From Verrucomicrobiales bacterium (GTDB lineage Bacteria > Verrucomicrobiota > Verrucomicrobiia > Limisphaerales > UBA9464), in the NCBI GenBank assembly GCA_027488845.1, contig JAIYBC010000063.1:62001-126000 (forward strand): 64,000 bases of DNA, in the 5' to 3' direction. Of the stretch, positions 46,622-56,040 are shown piece by piece (within the stretch, counting starts at the first letter, position 1; each line of letters starts with the position of its first letter). A program made the position numbers and the translations under genes. The notes below the pieces were generated by a model. It made no database searches and was not told the origin of the DNA. It saw only the letters and a list, made by a program, of their open reading frames with translations.

Positions 46622-49600
46622 ATGAGAATTGGGTTCCCAACGCCCACTCTCCGCCTCGTTCCGGCGCTCCGGACGCTGGCGGGGATCCTTGGTTCGGTCT
46701 GGTTGGGGGCATCGGATGTCCGGGCGCAGGCGCCGGCCGCCGACCTCGGCGAGGCGTTGAACAACCCCGGACGCCGTTTCGCCGTCTCCTCCCTCCCAGG
46801 GGTCGTCCGCCCATGGGGCGCCGACACGCTGGTGTCCCGGGACGGCCGGATGGCAGCCCGGAGCGGCGTCATCGACCACGAACAGGCCTCCGCCTTCACC
46901 GCCACGTTCCGAGGACCCGGCACGCTCCGGTTCTGGTGGAAGGTCTCGAGCGAGGCCGGCTTCGATTGGCTCACCGTCTTCGTCGACGGCGTCGCCGCCA
47001 ATCGGATCTCGGGCAACCAGGACTGGGCGCTGCTGGAGCTGCCGATCGGAGAGGGCGCCCACGTGGTCGACTGGGAGTACCGGAAGGACCGCAGCGTGGA
47101 GGAACTGCCGGACGCCGCGTGGGTGGACGAGATCGCCTTCGTTCCCACGTCGGGAGACGAGGACCGGCACATCGATGCGCGGGTGACCTCGACGCGACTG
47201 GCACAGACGGCGGTGGTGACCGGACCCGGATCCGCGCAGGAGCGGTTCCTGGTCTCGGTGGGTGCGGTGTTCCAGCGGTTGGACGAGGTCGCCGCGCCGG
47301 CCGCGACCGAGTCGGTGCCGGTGCGCATCGATTGGGAACTGTTGGATGTCTCGGGCGCACCGGTGCGGATCGAGTCGGGAACCCACGATGGCTCGGTTTC
47401 GCTGGCCACCCATGACGGTGGCGCCCTGCCGCTGCCGACCCAGGCGGTCTATTCGGACACCTTCGGCATCCCGGTCGCGGACCCGTTGCGGATCCGGCCG
47501 GACCGGAGCTACCAGATCAGCTGGAGGCTTCGGGCCTTCGCGGACGCGGCGGGCGAGGTGCCCGTCGACACCGGGACGTTGAATCCCGGCCGGCTCATGG
47601 CGTTCTCCGGGAAGCTCGCGGCCGGCTCGGCCGAGGCCCGGTTCGACCGGATCTCCTTCTCGTCCATCACGGTCCGTTCCTCCGGTCCGGGATACCTCCT
47701 GACAGTGGACACCCCCGCGGACGCCGTCCGTCTGATGGCCCGACCGGAGGTCCGGTTCCAGCTGGTCGGCCAGGAGGTGTTCTACGATCCGACTTCGGGC
47801 GACCTGGGACCGGCGCCGGGACGTCCGATCCCGCTGCCCGACTTCGCCGTCGGTGGAGTGACCTGGCGTTCCGTGGAGATGACCCAGCTGGGAATCCGGG
47901 GACTGCCGCGGCTGGTCCTGCCCCGGGGATTCGGCTGGAGCCCGAGCGCGCATGGCGGGGCCAACGACCTTCTTCTGCCGGCGAAACCCTCCGGAACCCC
48001 GCTGCGGCGGCGTCTGGACTTCCGGTCGTCGGTCGCCCTCGACGCAGGCCTCGGGATCCCCGGCGGCAGCCTTGAATTCACCAACGGCGAACCGCTGTGG
48101 GTCTCGCTGGAGGGACGTCCGATGATGTTCCGCACGTCCTCCATCCGGTGGGAGGCCGCGACCGGGGAGTACACGTTCGTGCCGGACGAAGTCATCCCGG
48201 TGCGACGCGACGCGGTGCAGGCGTTGAAGGACGCGGCGGCGGCCGGATGGATCGAGAACCCGGCCGACGACCGTTCGTGGGACAAGAAGTCGAACGACGA
48301 CTACCACCTTTCCGTCGCCGGCGTCGCGGGTCCGGTGCGGGTCCGGGCCGGAAGCGACGGCCGGGCGGTGTTGGCGGAGATGGATCTGATGCTGGGCGGA
48401 GGCGGCTTTGCGGCGCACTACCCCCGGGGCGTGCGTGTCGGCTGGTCGGGCATGAGCCGTCTGCGGATCGCCGACGGCGCGGTGGACACCGGCGTGAGCG
48501 GGCTGCTGTTGGCGCGCGGGACCGAGCTGGCCTACCTGCGGGAGGAATCCGGCGCGGCGCTGGCCACCACGCCCTGTGTGGGATTGGCCCTCCCGGGTGG
48601 GATCCGGGTGCGGGTGGACGAGTCCGCGGATCCGGCGTGGAGGTTCTCCGACGACGGCGGGTTGCTGGCCGGCGGGCCGGTGACGGCTTCCGGCACGGCG
48701 TCTCCGGCCGACCTCCAATGGGGCGCGCTGGCCGGCGGCCAGTTCGCGTTCCAGGCGGGATCGTTCACCACCGGACGCCTGCGCATCGCGGGACACCGCG
48801 GGACGGGAGCGGGAGGGCATGCCGGCGAGACCGGCGCCGCGGCGCTGCTGCTGGCCGGGGTGGGTCCGTCGGGGACCGAGACGCCTGGGAGCGAGGCCTA
48901 CGCGGCGGGACTCGGTGACTACGCCGGGCTGAACCTGCGCGTGGAAGCCGGCGGGATGCAGGGCGTGCACCGGCTGGCCGGCAACCCGGAGCCGGTCGGC
49001 GGTCCGCTGCTGGCCCGCAGCAAGTACAACGTGCGCCCGGGCGGGGTGAGCGGAATCCACGAGCTGGAGACCTTCGAGCGGGAACTGCGGCTGTTCGGGT
49101 TCCGCACGCGGCTCACGGCGTTGAAGCTCGCGTTCCTCGACGGCGTGACCTCGGCGTCGCGGACCCGGGGCGTGTTGGCGGTGCCGCCGCCCACGGACCC
49201 GATGGCGACCGGGTTCGAGCTGCCCTTCTCCGAGCTGCGGTTCACCGGACGCGGCGGACTCGACCGCGCGGAGCTGTCCGATTCCACGCCGTTCCAGCTG
49301 CCGTACTGGAATCTCCCGATGCGGGCGTTGGCGGTTTCCTTCGCGACCACGCGGACCCCGGACGGCTGCGCGACGGACACGGGCTCGCTGGTGCTGTCGG
49401 TGGATGCGCGGATCCCGACGCTGACGACGGCGCCTCTGCGGGGAACGCTGGGCTTCACGGCGGATGGCCGGCTGGTGGCGGGCGGACCGGGGACGTCGAC
49501 GGACTCGACCCTGCAGTTGCCGCCGGACATCGGGATCCACGGTCCGAGCGGCGTCTCGGGCGAACCGGCGAGCCTGTACCGGTTCGTGCCGTCGACGCGG

Positions 49601-52363
49601 GCGATGTTGAGCCGATTCGATCCGGCGATCCCGGAGGGCTTCGTCAGCGTCGCCGGCATGCTGCATTGTTCGACCCTGCCCGGGGCGCGGGTGCACCTGC
49701 ATGCCCGGGCGGCGCTGCCGGGTCAGTCGCCGGTCTGGAGCACCCGGGCCGGGGACGTGCAGCTTTCCGCGCAGGCCGGCGGCGTCTGGATCATGGGTGG
49801 CTGGCCGCTGGACCCGGCGAGGCCGAACCAGTACGGCTGGCAGGACGCCCAGGGACGCCACTTCTTCAACAACAGCCGGTTCGACCCGACCCATCGCGGG
49901 TTCCCGGAGACGGCGACCCTGGACCAGTACCGGAACCCGCCGAACGCGGCCGACCGGAACTTCCGGGTGCGCAACCGGACCTACCTGCTCGACGTGGCGG
50001 AGTTCGAGTATTCGCTGCAGTGGAGCCCCGCGATGCGTTCCTTCCGGTCCAGCGGCCAGGAGACCTCGGACCTGGTGTTCCTCCGGACCGAGCACCGGAT
50101 GAAGCGCCTGACGCCGACCCGTGCGGAACTCGAGTTCGGCGTCTCCCTGGCGGGGGATCCGACGGCGTCCCTGGCGGCGTTGGCGAACGACTTCGAGAAC
50201 GAGCGGAACGGCGTGTACGTGCAGGTGGAGAACGGCGTGCGCCAGGTACTGGGCGGACTGCCCGGATCGAACGAGGCCTCGCGGCTGCTGGAGGCGCTCA
50301 ACAGCGTGGACCGGCTGGTGGACGACCGGCTCGACCGCTTCATCGAACCCTACGTGGACCTGCTCGTGGACCAGCAGGCGTCCCAGGTGGTGGCGCAGCT
50401 CGTCGCGGCGGCCGAAGGCCGGACCGAGGAGGAGTTCCGGGCGGCCATCCAACGGACCCTCCTTGGCACCGGCGGTGGCGCGTACCTGCAGCCGTTGCGG
50501 TCGGCGGTGGAGGACATGAACACCTCGCTGGGCCGGCTCGGTGACGCCACGGCCCAGGCGCAGGAGCTGTCCGACGGCGTCTCGAAGGTGGTGGCGGACC
50601 TGGAGGACGGAATCAGCTCGGCGAAGAGGATCCTCGGCACGCCGGCGCGGGAATTCGATCCGGCGGACCGTCGCGTGGTGACCGAGGTTTTCCGCGCGGT
50701 GGCCAAGGCGACGAAGGCCCAGGACGGCCAGACCTACGAGGCGCTGGCCGCACCGCTGCTGACCGCGGCGGACCTCAGCCTCGCGCAGTATGTGCCGGAG
50801 GCGGAGCAGACGTTCCGGAAGATCGACCGGGTCCTGCGGGACCTCGAGGTGCAGGCGGCGGAACTCCGCTCCGGACTGCGGAACGGCGAGGAGTTCCTCG
50901 GGGAAATCCAGGAGACCATCGGGCAGATCCTGGGCGTGACGGACGGCACGGTGTTCAACCAGCTGTTGGGCGACCTGAACCAGATGGCCGCCTCGGCGGG
51001 GCAGCCGCGCGCGGTGTTCGCGGACGCGGCCACGGTTCGGGAGACGTTGAAGCGCCGCATCCAGGGCCTGGTGAAGGAGCGGCTGAAGCAGTCGGTCCTG
51101 CTGCCGCAGCTGCAGGGGGTCTTCCGGCGGCGGCTCGGGGAACCCCAGGAACGCCTCACCGCGTCGCTCGACCTGATGTTCGCCACCGTGGAGGAGGGGA
51201 TCCGGCGGTTCGCCGAGCCGCGGAACCTCACCCAGGCCCGGGACACCGTGGACCGGATCGTGAACGCCGGGAAGCTGGGCGACGCGATCGACGCGGCGGC
51301 GTTGAAGGGCAGCGCGACCTTCAACGGCCCCAGCATCACGCGGCTGCGCCTGGACGCGGACCTGAAGCTCCGGTTGCCGGACGAGATGGAATTCCGGGGT
51401 TGGTTCGAGTTCGAGGACTACGGACGCGACGGCCCGGCGAAGGGCTGCATCCCGGCGGGTGTCATGGCGGCTTCGGTCCGGCTCGGCGCGTCCGGCCGCG
51501 CCAACCTCGCCGGGTCGGCGGTGTCGGTCAGCGAGGACGGCTTCTTCTCGTTCGCCTCCGGCGGGCCGGCGGGCCTGTATCCGATCGCCTTCTTCGGCGA
51601 CGCCCGGTTCGCCGGTTCGGTCCGGGTTGGGTCGATCGAACTGAACGACCTGCGCCTTCAGCTGGCGATGGGCGTGGATCCCTCCGGTGGCGGCTCGTTG
51701 GCCGACGCCTACCTCGCCGGCAACACCAAGGTCACCCTCGACGGCATCGTCGGCGACGTCGCCTTCTTCACCGGCCGGACCTGCCGGCTCGGGGAGCTGG
51801 AAACCCTCGACCCCGACATCCTCCGCGTGTTGGGCGAAGCCGGTCAGGCCGGCGGCATCGCCAATCCCAACCATCCCCTCCAGCCGTTCAACGGGTTCTA
51901 CGTCCGCTTCGGCGGTTCCGTGAACATCAGCAGGATGTTCGGCATCCCCAGGGCCCTCGCGGACCTCTCCGGGCGCCGACATGAGGGATGGTTCGCCTTC
52001 GTGCGCGAGACCGGTGGCGGCGAGGCCGTGGTCCGCGGCGGCGCGCTGATCGACTACTCCTTCCGGGGACAGCTGCTCAGCAGCGTGAGCCTCACGGTCA
52101 ACACGAAGGCCATCGCCTACGCCAACGTGCCGCTCGGCACCGGCTCGCTCTCCCGGGATCTGCTCGGCAGCTCGCTGTGCCTCTCCGCCGACGCCGGGTT
52201 CGAGGCCTGCCTCGTGGATCCGATCTGCGCCGACTTCAGCCTGCACCTCGACGGCGAGATCCGTCCGAGGTCGCCTTGGCTCGCGCTCCAGCTCGATGTC
52301 CCCCTGCCCGGCGTCGGGCGCTTCAGTCTCCCGCGCGGCCACCGCTCGGACTGCTTCCGATGA
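46622..52363 (+). CDS. Very large secreted protein of unknown function (1913 aa)
   Basis: Signal peptide MRIGFPTPTLRLVPALRTLAGILGSVWLGASDVRAQ; jellyroll-like N-terminus FTATFRGPGTLRFWWKVSSEAGFDWLTVFVDG; long helical region; stop overlaps next start by ATGA. Confidence 0.85.
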   Translation: MRIGFPTPTLRLVPALRTLAGILGSVWLGASDVRAQAPAADLGEALNNPGRRFAVSSLPGVVRPWGADTLVSRDGRMAARSGVIDHEQASAFTATFRGPGTLRFWWKVSSEAGFDWLTVFVDGVAANRISGNQDWALLELPIGEGAHVVDWEYRKDRSVEELPDAAWVDEIAFVPTSGDEDRHIDARVTSTRLAQTAVVTGPGSAQERFLVSVGAVFQRLDEVAAPAATESVPVRIDWELLDVSGAPVRIESGTHDGSVSLATHDGGALPLPTQAVYSDTFGIPVADPLRIRPDRSYQISWRLRAFADAAGEVPVDTGTLNPGRLMAFSGKLAAGSAEARFDRISFSSITVRSSGPGYLLTVDTPADAVRLMARPEVRFQLVGQEVFYDPTSGDLGPAPGRPIPLPDFAVGGVTWRSVEMTQLGIRGLPRLVLPRGFGWSPSAHGGANDLLLPAKPSGTPLRRRLDFRSSVALDAGLGIPGGSLEFTNGEPLWVSLEGRPMMFRTSSIRWEAATGEYTFVPDEVIPVRRDAVQALKDAAAAGWIENPADDRSWDKKSNDDYHLSVAGVAGPVRVRAGSDGRAVLAEMDLMLGGGGFAAHYPRGVRVGWSGMSRLRIADGAVDTGVSGLLLARGTELAYLREESGAALATTPCVGLALPGGIRVRVDESADPAWRFSDDGGLLAGGPVTASGTASPADLQWGALAGGQFAFQAGSFTTGRLRIAGHRGTGAGGHAGETGAAALLLAGVGPSGTETPGSEAYAAGLGDYAGLNLRVEAGGMQGVHRLAGNPEPVGGPLLARSKYNVRPGGVSGIHELETFERELRLFGFRTRLTALKLAFLDGVTSASRTRGVLAVPPPTDPMATGFELPFSELRFTGRGGLDRAELSDSTPFQLPYWNLPMRALAVSFATTRTPDGCATDTGSLVLSVDARIPTLTTAPLRGTLGFTADGRLVAGGPGTSTDSTLQLPPDIGIHGPSGVSGEPASLYRFVPSTRAMLSRFDPAIPEGFVSVAGMLHCSTLPGARVHLHARAALPGQSPVWSTRAGDVQLSAQAGGVWIMGGWPLDPARPNQYGWQDAQGRHFFNNSRFDPTHRGFPETATLDQYRNPPNAADRNFRVRNRTYLLDVAEFEYSLQWSPAMRSFRSSGQETSDLVFLRTEHRMKRLTPTRAELEFGVSLAGDPTASLAALANDFENERNGVYVQVENGVRQVLGGLPGSNEASRLLEALNSVDRLVDDRLDRFIEPYVDLLVDQQASQVVAQLVAAAEGRTEEEFRAAIQRTLLGTGGGAYLQPLRSAVEDMNTSLGRLGDATAQAQELSDGVSKVVADLEDGISSAKRILGTPAREFDPADRRVVTEVFRAVAKATKAQDGQTYEALAAPLLTAADLSLAQYVPEAEQTFRKIDRVLRDLEVQAAELRSGLRNGEEFLGEIQETIGQILGVTDGTVFNQLLGDLNQMAASAGQPRAVFADAATVRETLKRRIQGLVKERLKQSVLLPQLQGVFRRRLGEPQERLTASLDLMFATVEEGIRRFAEPRNLTQARDTVDRIVNAGKLGDAIDAAALKGSATFNGPSITRLRLDADLKLRLPDEMEFRGWFEFEDYGRDGPAKGCIPAGVMAASVRLGASGRANLAGSAVSVSEDGFFSFASGGPAGLYPIAFFGDARFAGSVRVGSIELNDLRLQLAMGVDPSGGGSLADAYLAGNTKVTLDGIVGDVAFFTGRTCRLGELETLDPDILRVLGEAGQAGGIANPNHPLQPFNGFYVRFGGSVNISRMFGIPRALADLSGRRHEGWFAFVRETGGGEAVVRGGALIDYSFRGQLLSSVSLTVNTKAIAYANVPLGTGSLSRDLLGSSLCLSADAGFEACLVDPICADFSLHLDGEIRPRSPWLALQLDVPLPGVGRFSLPRGHRSDCFR

Positions 52364-55300
52364 AACCGCCTCCCTCCCTCCTCCGGTTCCTCGGCCTGCT
52401 AGCCCTGATGACGGCGCTCGTCCGCGCGCAGATGGTGCCGGAAGCGGTCGTGACCACGGGAACCTCGGCCGTGGACGGCACGGGACGTCCCTGGATCTAT
52501 GTCCATTGGCAGACGGGAACCGACGTCTCCGAGGACCGCATGTTCTCCGTCCACACCAAGGCCGGTCCGCCGGACGGTCCCGGCGTGTTCGTCCTGCGCG
52601 AGGCGGTGGCCCCGGCCACGGTGCCCTCGTTGCTCGCGGTCCATCTTTCCCGCGCGGCGAACCTCGGTCGCCCACCGGAACCCTGGGCCGCCGCGGTGGA
52701 CGTCCTCGCCGAACGGCTGGAGGCGCCTCCCGGATTGGACCTGCCCGGGAAGTTCTCGGCGTTGATGTCCGCCCGTCCTCGGGATCGTCGCCTGGCCGAC
52801 CTGCTGCGGATGATGTCGCCGCGCGAACCGGCGTTGGCCATGGCCCTCGGACGGGGCTGGGCGGGATTGGCGGAGGTTCCCGAAGGCTCGCCGGTCACGG
52901 TCGAACTCCGCGACTGGGACCCGGTGCGCCAGATCGCGGGCGGAGTCGTCGGTCGTCTGGTGGTGACCGCCGGCCGGCCTGCTCCCCTGCCGGCGCCGGG
53001 AATGCCGGTGCAGGTGCCGGACCTCGCCGCCACCGGGGACCGCACGGTGCTGCTGCGTTGGGCGACACCGGAATCCCTCCGGGGTTCGGCAGCGCGGTAC
53101 ACGGGCGTGATCCTCTGGCGGGTGGACGCGGCGGAGGCCGAATCGAGGAACTGGCACCGCGAACCGCCCACGGCCGAGGCGCTCGACGCGTTGTCGCGCA
53201 ACTCGCCCGGGCTGGCCGCGCGGGTGACCCCGGAACCCTTGAATCCGACCCGTCTGCTCGACGCGAACGAGGTGGCCGACTTCCGACCGGGGCCCGCTGA
53301 CCTCGACCGCTTCCACTACGTCGGCGACGACAACGGGGCCCGCAACCCGGCCACGGCCGGAGGCGTGCCAAGGCCGTTCTTTGAGGACGGCGCCCGCTTC
53401 TACTACTTCGGCGCGGCGGCGGACCTTTTGGGCCGTCCGGGGATCGTCTCGCCGGGAGGACTCGGCGTCGCGCGTTGGACGCTCTCGCCGTCGACGCCGG
53501 TGCTCGAGGTGGGTGTCGAACAGGGTTACCTGGATCCCGGGCTTCCGGTGACGGCGCCGCGCCGGCCGGTGTTCCGTCTGCGTTGGACCGCCAATCCGGA
53601 CTCCGGGAACGACCTCACCACGCACTACGAGGTCTTCCGTGCAGTGCCGGGACCGGACGGCACGGTGGATCTGGCGCAGTTCCAGGATCCGGTCCGACGG
53701 AATGCGCTGCGTCCTTTGGCGATGGTGCCCCACGCCGCGGGCGGTGCGGAGGTCCGGTTCCTCGACACCAACACCACGCCGACGGCGGACTTCGTCGGGA
53801 GAAGCTTCGCGTTCGCACTCCGTGCGGTGCGTGAGAGGCCGTGGGGACGGGTGGTGTCCGCGTTCGGTCCTCCGGTGACGGCCTCGATCCGGGACCTGAC
53901 CACCTTCCCCGCGGTCCCGGCCGGTGGCCCGCTGCCGGTGCTCTCGAACTGCCCCCGCGTGTCCGTGCTCCCCGACGGCACCGTGGACGAGGCGGTCGAT
54001 CCGGGCGATTTGGGCGGCGGCCGGAGCCACTACCGGGTGCTTTGCACACGCGGCGACGCGGGGGTGCTGTGGGCGGAGTTCCGCGTGTTGGTGCAGGGAC
54101 AGGAAACGGCGCGGGAACGGGTGTTCTTCCCGGCCGACGACCTTGCCTTGCCTGCCGAGATCCGGTTCGTGGCGGATTCGGCGCCACAGGTCTTCTGCGT
54201 GGTGGGCAGCGACTCCGGGGCGACAAGCCCGCTTCCCGGAGCGACGCTGAACGGGGTCGTCCCCGCGGCCGGGCGCCGGACGGTGCTGCGGTTCACGGCG
54301 CGGGCTCTCGACGACGCGAGCCTCGCGGCCAACCCCGTCTTCGCCGCGCCGTTGCTGGGCCAGGCCATCCTGCCGGTGACCGCCCTCTCGGTGACCGAGG
54401 CCGGCTTGGTCGAGGGCACGCTGGATGCCGCCGACGGCACGTACCTGGTCAGCCGCCTCGGTTCCACCGGCGGACACGGGCGGGTTCAGGGTGGGCGGAT
54501 CCTCTTCTTCGACCCCGCCGCGGTGCCCGGTGCACCGGTACCGGCCGGCTACAGCGCGCGGGTGGTGTCGCAAAGCCTGCTGCCGGGTGCCGGCGACTGT
54601 CCGCAGGTGCTGGAGGATCCCACCGGATCGGGCCAGTTGCGTCCGGTGGTGCTGCGTTTCCGTCTCACCCCCGGAACCCACCAGTACCGCATCTGGCGTA
54701 GCGTGGATTCCGGGACCCTGGAATTGGTCGGACAGGCGCCCGAGCGGTTCCAGCCCACCGATCCCAACCGGGAGGTCGTCTACCGTGACATCGCACTGCC
54801 CCCGGACGCCGCGCTGGTCGAGTACTTCGCGCAGTTGTCGGGCCGAGACGGCCAGGACGGCCCGATGATCCCGATCGGGAAGGTCGTGCCGGCACGGCCG
54901 TTGCCAGCACCGCTGCTGGCGACGCCGAAGTCCACGACCACCGCCGACGGCCAGCCGGCGATGCTCCTGACTTGGACCTGTCCGCCGCGCGGCGTGGCCC
55001 GGTTCGAGATCGTGATGAAGGCCGAGTCGCTCCCGGTGGATCCCTCGGTCCGTCCCTCGTGGGTCGGCAGCGTCGGACTCTACAACCTGGCCGGGGCGGG
55101 AGGCACCGCCTCGCCCGCCCGCTCGACCTTCCAGCAGGTGAACCGCGCGGCCGCCCAGCTCATGGATCTCTTCCAGTTCGACGACCGTGAGCGGGCGCTG
55201 ACGGGCTTCGTCGGATCGGAACTGGTCGAGGATCCGCCGGATTCCGGACGGTTCACCTTCGAGCTCCGGGTCCAGCGGGGTGTGCGCTACGGCGGCATCA

Positions 55301-56040
55301 CGGTGCGGGCCTTGGGCTTCCCCGCGGGTTCCTCCGGTCCTCCGGGCAATGCCCAGTCCTTCGTCTGGACGCGGCCGCTCCGCGAGGAGCAGGTCGCCTG
55401 GCCCGCCCGTCCGTTGCCGCCCGCGAACCGCTTCCATCCGGACGTCCGGGCTCGCCTGCTGGGGTACCGCCTCACACCCAGGCTTCTCGTTCCGGTTCCG
55501 GTTCCCGGTCAGGTGCCCGAGGAATTCGCCCAGGTCCGCCGCGCCGGGGTGTTGATCGGACGTTCCGGCGTCCGTGGATCCACTTCGTTCGAGGTGGCCG
55601 GCGACGGGCCGGACCGGGGATTGCTCCGGCTGAAGGGCCTGGTCGGTCGGACACCGACTTCCGGGATCGATCCCAACACCATGACCCTGCGCCGGGCCGA
55701 TCGGCCGTCCGACGACCTCCTTCCCGTGGCGCTCTACCGTCAGGTGGTCGCCACCGGAGAGATCCAGCAGGTCTCCCCGCTCCTCGAGCGGATCGCCTGG
55801 AACTCCGTGCCGGTTCCGGGGTCGTTCCTCCCGGACGGCATCCTCCGCGATCCCTACGTCGCCGTGGCCGACGCGATGTCGGGTACCTCGGGCCAGCTCG
55901 AGTTCTACCTCCTCGACACCCAGCCCGCGGTGGCCGGGGAAACCTACCGCTACCTGCTCCTGCGCTTCGACGCGGTGACCGGCGAGATGACCGAAACCAT
56001 TCCGGCCGGTGAACTGACCTTCCCCGAGGAGGTCCCATGA
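52360..56040 (+). CDS. Very large secreted protein with FN3-like segments (1226 aa)
   Basis: ATG at 52360; signal peptide MKPPPSLLRFLGLLALMTALVRAQ; FRLRWTANPDSGNDLTTHYEVFRAV and LLTWTCPPRGVARFEIVMKAE are FN3-like. Confidence 0.85.
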   Translation: MKPPPSLLRFLGLLALMTALVRAQMVPEAVVTTGTSAVDGTGRPWIYVHWQTGTDVSEDRMFSVHTKAGPPDGPGVFVLREAVAPATVPSLLAVHLSRAANLGRPPEPWAAAVDVLAERLEAPPGLDLPGKFSALMSARPRDRRLADLLRMMSPREPALAMALGRGWAGLAEVPEGSPVTVELRDWDPVRQIAGGVVGRLVVTAGRPAPLPAPGMPVQVPDLAATGDRTVLLRWATPESLRGSAARYTGVILWRVDAAEAESRNWHREPPTAEALDALSRNSPGLAARVTPEPLNPTRLLDANEVADFRPGPADLDRFHYVGDDNGARNPATAGGVPRPFFEDGARFYYFGAAADLLGRPGIVSPGGLGVARWTLSPSTPVLEVGVEQGYLDPGLPVTAPRRPVFRLRWTANPDSGNDLTTHYEVFRAVPGPDGTVDLAQFQDPVRRNALRPLAMVPHAAGGAEVRFLDTNTTPTADFVGRSFAFALRAVRERPWGRVVSAFGPPVTASIRDLTTFPAVPAGGPLPVLSNCPRVSVLPDGTVDEAVDPGDLGGGRSHYRVLCTRGDAGVLWAEFRVLVQGQETARERVFFPADDLALPAEIRFVADSAPQVFCVVGSDSGATSPLPGATLNGVVPAAGRRTVLRFTARALDDASLAANPVFAAPLLGQAILPVTALSVTEAGLVEGTLDAADGTYLVSRLGSTGGHGRVQGGRILFFDPAAVPGAPVPAGYSARVVSQSLLPGAGDCPQVLEDPTGSGQLRPVVLRFRLTPGTHQYRIWRSVDSGTLELVGQAPERFQPTDPNREVVYRDIALPPDAALVEYFAQLSGRDGQDGPMIPIGKVVPARPLPAPLLATPKSTTTADGQPAMLLTWTCPPRGVARFEIVMKAESLPVDPSVRPSWVGSVGLYNLAGAGGTASPARSTFQQVNRAAAQLMDLFQFDDRERALTGFVGSELVEDPPDSGRFTFELRVQRGVRYGGITVRALGFPAGSSGPPGNAQSFVWTRPLREEQVAWPARPLPPANRFHPDVRARLLGYRLTPRLLVPVPVPGQVPEEFAQVRRAGVLIGRSGVRGSTSFEVAGDGPDRGLLRLKGLVGRTPTSGIDPNTMTLRRADRPSDDLLPVALYRQVVATGEIQQVSPLLERIAWNSVPVPGSFLPDGILRDPYVAVADAMSGTSGQLEFYLLDTQPAVAGETYRYLLLRFDAVTGEMTETIPAGELTFPEEVP

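Noticed and set aside
46613-52675. 2020-aa minus-strand ORF covering the 1913-aa plus-strand gene
   Set aside because: Composition is Arg/Pro/Gly/His-rich with no recognisable domains, and the plus strand has a signal peptide, ATGA coupling and normal composition. A GC-bias antisense ORF.
52399-55437. 1012-aa minus-strand ORF inside the second giant secreted gene
   Set aside because: Arg/His/Gln-rich antisense frame without domains; the plus frame is coupled to both neighbours.
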